The notes under the pieces were generated by a model. The model was not told the origin of the DNA. It searched no databases and saw only the letters and a list, made by a program, of their open reading frames with translations. From Hymenobacter rubidus (lineage in GTDB: Bacteria; Bacteroidota; Bacteroidia; Cytophagales; Hymenobacteraceae), in NCBI RefSeq assembly GCF_016734815.1, contig NZ_JAERQF010000025.1, forward strand, positions 1-64,000: a DNA stretch of 64,000 bases, in the 5' to 3' direction. The translations under genes and the position numbers were made by a program. Positions 60,867 through 64,000 of the stretch are shown one piece after another. Position 1 is the stretch's first letter. Each line of letters starts with the position of its first letter.

Positions 60867-61565
60867 GTGGCTCAAAATCAACAAACTCCGCCTTCCAGTA
60901 ACGACGTTGCCGGCTCGGCCATTTTCAAAAAGTTTCTCGGTACGGCGGAAGGCTACATCAAGCAGCCCACCCGCCTGAAATCGCTGCTGACAGATGCCTA
61001 CAAAAAGGCCAGCGAGAAAAACGACGTGGGCACCCTGGCCCACGAAGCCTGGGAGACGCTCCAGACTATGTTCCGATTGGTTAAGGCCTCCACTTCGGGC
61101 GAGTACACGGGCGTTCCCTTGAGCACGGTATTGGCAGCCATTGCCGTATTCATCTATTTCATCAGCCCGATTGATTTGATTCCGGATTTTATCCCGGTAC
61201 TGGGCCTGCTCGACGACGTGGCCCTGGTGGCTTGGTTCTCAACTACGCTCAAGCACGAAATGGACAAGTTCCACGAGTGGGAACTGACCCGGCCTGTAGT
61301 GGCCAGCACCACCACTGCGGTGACGGCGCCGCCAGCGCAGGCTACGCCACCAGCACAAGCCACGCCGCCGGCGCAGGCCACACCACCGGTTTGGTCGAGC
61401 AGCCAGTTTGTTACGGACCCGGCAACCACTACTGGCCCCGTCTCTCCTCAACCAGCCGCCGAATCGGCCAAACACGCCGGAATAGCCAGTGCGGCCGCCA
61501 ATACCACCGACAGCAGCCGCGAACCCAGCACCACGGCAGAAGATACGGGCGGAAATATTCGCTGA
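60867..61565 (+). CDS. YkvA/DUF1232 membrane protein with PPAQAT tail repeats
   Basis: 232 residues from GTG 60867 (MAQNQQTPP). The DUF1232 core is PLSTVLAAIAVFIYFISPIDLIPDFIPVLGLLDDVALVAW, with the family DLIPDF-PxxGxxDD motif and two short hydrophobic helices. The C-terminal 70 residues are Pro/Ala/Thr-rich with three PPAQAT units. Function of the family is unknown. Confidence 0.82.
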   Translation: MAQNQQTPPSSNDVAGSAIFKKFLGTAEGYIKQPTRLKSLLTDAYKKASEKNDVGTLAHEAWETLQTMFRLVKASTSGEYTGVPLSTVLAAIAVFIYFISPIDLIPDFIPVLGLLDDVALVAWFSTTLKHEMDKFHEWELTRPVVASTTTAVTAPPAQATPPAQATPPAQATPPVWSSSQFVTDPATTTGPVSPQPAAESAKHAGIASAAANTTDSSREPSTTAEDTGGNIR

Positions 61566-61584
61566 ACCGTTCCTGCTTTTCCGC

Positions 61585-61621
61585 AAAAAAGCTCCGTAGC
61601 CATGGCTGCGGAGCTTTTTTC
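61585..61621. terminator. bidirectional intrinsic terminator
   Basis: AAAAAAGCTCCG pairs with CGGAGCTTTTTT around a short CATG-centred stem. Confidence 0.88.
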
Positions 61622-61670
61622 GCTTGATATCTGCCCTGTACGCAACGGGCTTGCACCCGCACCACTGCAG

Positions 61671-61937
61671 TTAGGCCGCAGCGGCGTGGTCGCGCACGAA
61701 GCGCACAAAGTCGCCCACGGTGTAGAGGGGTACTTCGTCGGGAATGGTGATGCTGAAGTTGCGCTCGAGTTCGAGAATGATGTCGACCACGTCGACGGTG
61801 TCGAAGCGCAGGTCGCGGGCGAGGCTGGCGGTTTTGCGCACGCGGCTGGCCCGAATGGCCTTGCGCTTGCTGATGATGCGGAAAACCTGCTGCTCGATGG
61901 TGGGCGTGTGGTGAGCGGAGCTAGTGGATACGTACAT
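61671..61937 (-). CDS. acyl carrier protein homologue with Thr at the phosphopantetheine site
   Basis: 88 residues from ATG 61937. The ACP helix pattern is present (LARDLRFDTVDVVDIILELERNFSITIPDEV). In ACPs the D-S-L Ser carries 4'-phosphopantetheine; here the residue is Thr47 in RFDTVDV (codon ACC at 61797-61799). The frame is clean. It may be unmodified, or modified on Thr. It lies 114 bases from the RND gene, same strand; no fatty-acid gene is near. Confidence 0.8.
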   Translation of the reverse strand: MYVSTSSAHHTPTIEQQVFRIISKRKAIRASRVRKTASLARDLRFDTVDVVDIILELERNFSITIPDEVPLYTVGDFVRFVRDHAAAA

Positions 61938-62051
61938 AATAGTTGCGGAAAAAGATGGCGAAGTGAAAGCCCTTAAATGCGCTGAAGGTGCCCGGCGGCA
62001 GCTAATGCTGCAACAAAAACCAGCCGCTGGGCCCCAACAACGCAAGAATTA

Positions 62052-64000
62052 TTAGGCTAGTACCGGCGGCGTAGCCGCCTGTATTTCCTCAGAGTCCACC
62101 TCTTCCGGATTGGTTGCAAGGGTATCCGGATTTTTTCCGGAAATTTTTCCTTTGAGGCTTTCGCTCAGCAAATACATCACCGGCACGACCAGCAGGGTGA
62201 TGCCCGTGGCGAACACCAGCCCGAATATGATGGTCCAGGCCAAGGGGCCCCAGAACGTCACCGACTCGCCGCCGATGAAGAAGTGCGGGTTGCCGCTGGC
62301 GAACAGCTCGTAGAAGTCGATGTTCAGGCCGATGGCCAGCGGGATGAGGCCCAGCGTGGCGGCCGTGGCCGTGAGGATAACCGGGTTTAGGCGCGTGCGG
62401 CCGGCCAGCACAATGGCCTCGCGCAGCGGCATGCCCTGCGAGCGCAGCATGTCCATGAATTCGACCAGCAGAATCCCGTTTTTCACCACGATGCCGGCCA
62501 GGGCGATGATGCCCACGCCCGTCATCACGATGCTGACGTTCTGGCCCGTGATGGCCAGGCCCCAGAACACGCCGGCGATGGAAAACAGCACTTCGGAGAG
62601 AATGATAAGCGGCTTGCTCAACGAGTTGAACTGCGTAACCAGAATCAGGAAGATGAGGCCGAGGGCCCCGATGCCAGCCAGGGGCAGGAAGTTGGTGGTT
62701 TCCTTCTGGCTTTCCTGGGCGCCGCCCATGTCGATGGTGTAGCCGGGGGGCGTGGGGAAGGATTTGAGGGCCGTTTGCACGGCGGCGGCCACGTCGGGGC
62801 CGGAGTAGCCGTTGAGCACGTTCGACGAAACGGTGATGACGCGCTTGGTGTCTTTGCGCTTGATGCCGCCGTAGGTAGAGCCGTACGTCACATCGGCCAC
62901 CGAGGAGATGGGCACCTGGCGGATGGCGCCGGTGGCGTCGCGGAAGGTGAGCGGGGCGTTCACCACGGCATCTACGTCGGAGCGGTAGGGCTCGGCGTAG
63001 CGCACTTGGATGGGGTACTCATCGTCGGAAGTTTTGAATTTGCTGGCCTCGGTGCCGTAGATGGCCGTGCGCACTTCCATGCCAATCTGGCCCGTGCTGA
63101 TGCCCTCGCGGTTGGCGCGGGTGCGGTTGATGTTCACGGCGATTTCGGGGTTGCGGTCCTGCAGGTTCGAGCGCAGGGCTTCCACGCCGCCAATGTGCAG
63201 CGAATCGACGTAGCGGGTTACTTTCTTCGAGAGGGCGGCCAGCGTCGGGTAGTCGTCGCCGGCTATTTCGATGGCAATGGGCTTGGGCTGGGGCGGGCCG
63301 CTGGCTTCCTGGTCGACCGAAATTTCGGCGCCGGGAATGCCCTTCACCACTTCCCGGATTTTATCCATGTACACGTGGGTTTTGGGGCCCTTGCGCTCGC
63401 TCAGCTCCTTGAACGCCACGGCCACCTTGCCCATTTGCGACTGCGACGTGCCCGAAGCGGAGCCGGGGTCGCTGGGGTCGCCGGCGCCGATGGCCACGTT
63501 GGTAATCACCGATTCCACGTCGGGGTTGTTGCGGCCGATGACGCCGTAGATGCGGTTTTCGAGCACGTGGGTAATCGAGTCCGTCACCTCGACCTTGGTG
63601 CCCACGGGCATGTTCAGGTAGGTATAGATGAACTTGGGGTCGCCTTTGGGGAAGAAGTCGACGTGCGGCTTGCGCACGCCCACGGCCACGAACGAGCCGA
63701 TGAAGAGCACCACCACGCCCACCATCACCAGGGCCGGGTGGCCGATGGCCCAACGCACGAGGTTGGCGTAGCCGTTCTGGAACTTCGGCAGCGCGCGGGT
63801 CTGGAACCAGGCAATCATCTTCACAAACACGAACTTATCGAGGAAGCAAAGCAGGATGAGCGTGATGGCCAGGTTGCCCACGAAGGTGGAATGCGCCACG
63901 TAGCCAATGATGGCAATGACGAGCAGCACGCCCATGGCAATCAGGAAATTGCGCGTGATTTTAGGCTTGCTGTGTAGGTCTTCCTCGAAATGCTCTTCGC
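62052..64000 (-). CDS. RND efflux transporter permease, 3' part (runs off right edge)
   Basis: The frame is open to the window edge (upstream codons read FEEDLHSKPKITRNFL). The visible 649 residues hold spans 5-7 (LAITLILLCFLDKFVFV, GHPALVMVGVVVLFIGSF), a second porter domain (VDFFPKGDPKFIYTYLNMPVGT), and spans 8-12 with the usual GIVVKNGILLVEFMD and RLNPVILTATAATLGLIPLA. An Asp/Glu-rich tail (PEEVDSEEIQ) ends it. It should export drugs, metals or lipids with a membrane-fusion partner outside the window. Substrate is unknown. Confidence 0.9.
   Translation of the reverse strand, partial: EEHFEEDLHSKPKITRNFLIAMGVLLVIAIIGYVAHSTFVGNLAITLILLCFLDKFVFVKMIAWFQTRALPKFQNGYANLVRWAIGHPALVMVGVVVLFIGSFVAVGVRKPHVDFFPKGDPKFIYTYLNMPVGTKVEVTDSITHVLENRIYGVIGRNNPDVESVITNVAIGAGDPSDPGSASGTSQSQMGKVAVAFKELSERKGPKTHVYMDKIREVVKGIPGAEISVDQEASGPPQPKPIAIEIAGDDYPTLAALSKKVTRYVDSLHIGGVEALRSNLQDRNPEIAVNINRTRANREGISTGQIGMEVRTAIYGTEASKFKTSDDEYPIQVRYAEPYRSDVDAVVNAPLTFRDATGAIRQVPISSVADVTYGSTYGGIKRKDTKRVITVSSNVLNGYSGPDVAAAVQTALKSFPTPPGYTIDMGGAQESQKETTNFLPLAGIGALGLIFLILVTQFNSLSKPLIILSEVLFSIAGVFWGLAITGQNVSIVMTGVGIIALAGIVVKNGILLVEFMDMLRSQGMPLREAIVLAGRTRLNPVILTATAATLGLIPLAIGLNIDFYELFASGNPHFFIGGESVTFWGPLAWTIIFGLVFATGITLLVVPVMYLLSESLKGKISGKNPDTLATNPEEVDSEEIQAATPPVLA

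Noticed and set aside
62775..63977. Long plus-strand frame over the RND gene
   Set aside because: His/Ala/Val-rich shadow; the minus frame has clear RND motifs.

Overview
The window looks like chromosomal DNA of a high-GC Bacteroidota bacterium of the Hymenobacter/Cytophagales type. Supporting signs are TAnnTTTG -7 promoter elements in front of several genes, a very large secreted PKD-repeat protein with a type IX secretion (T9SS) sorting tail, an outer-membrane beta-barrel protein with a carboxypeptidase-like N-terminal domain, many short lipoproteins, CbpA/CbpM and VF530-type genes, and many long intergenic palindromes. No tRNA, rRNA, CRISPR array or prophage was recognised. The genus is an inference.

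Layout. 1-77: 5' end of an IS630-type insertion sequence that runs off the left edge. 91-2478: alpha/beta hydrolase, an unknown acidic protein, hemW. 2811-8928: envelope and stress genes (DUF3575-like protein, BamA/TamA-type surface antigen, small heat-shock protein, VF530 protein, GH25 lysozyme, MXKDX-repeat protein, RlpA). 9081-13547: beta-barrel receptor with an NTF2-fold partner, a membrane protein, and an SRAP (YedK/HMCES-type) DNA-crosslink protein. 13731-19319: secreted lysyl-oxidase-like protein and the 1337-residue T9SS protein. 19408-29417: alpha-glucan locus (GT35 phosphorylase homologue, two exported GH13 enzymes, SDR, SLC45-type sugar symporter) plus a lipoprotein of unknown function. 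29500-31620: FAD oxidoreductase and a haem lipoprotein. 31813-36751: thrA-thrB-thrC. 36865-43772: prfA, beta-helix lipoprotein, gpmI, DUF4783 protein, nadC. 43885-54431: YcxB-like protein, ZIP transporter, cbpA-cbpM, DUF6799 protein, acyltransferase, secreted protein of unknown function, chrA, 2OG-Fe(II) oxygenase. 54586-58229: lipoprotein, then mcrB, a small AT-rich membrane gene, and mcrC. 58363-64000: small lipoprotein, sigma factor with an anti-sigma/trypsin-protease fusion, YkvA-like protein, an acyl carrier protein homologue, and the 3' part of an RND efflux pump.

How the genes work together. The GH13 enzymes would cut maltodextrins outside the cytoplasm, the symporter would import the products, and the phosphorylase homologue would act on internal glucan. 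Its expected PLP lysine is threonine, so its chemistry is uncertain. The thr operon converts aspartate to threonine, with a different long palindrome filling each of its two spacers. The sigma factor and the membrane protease fusion look like an envelope-stress circuit. McrB and McrC form a modification-dependent restriction pair split by a compositionally foreign membrane gene.

The strongest leads are: (1) an IS630 end at the left edge whose terminal repeat recurs on a 139-bp MITE at 42489-42627; (2) seven copies of a palindrome family with conserved loops; (3) catalytic or attachment residue changes in the GT35 protein (Lys to Thr) and the ACP (Ser to Thr); (4) the sigma/anti-sigma-protease pair; (5) the McrB-TM-McrC arrangement.
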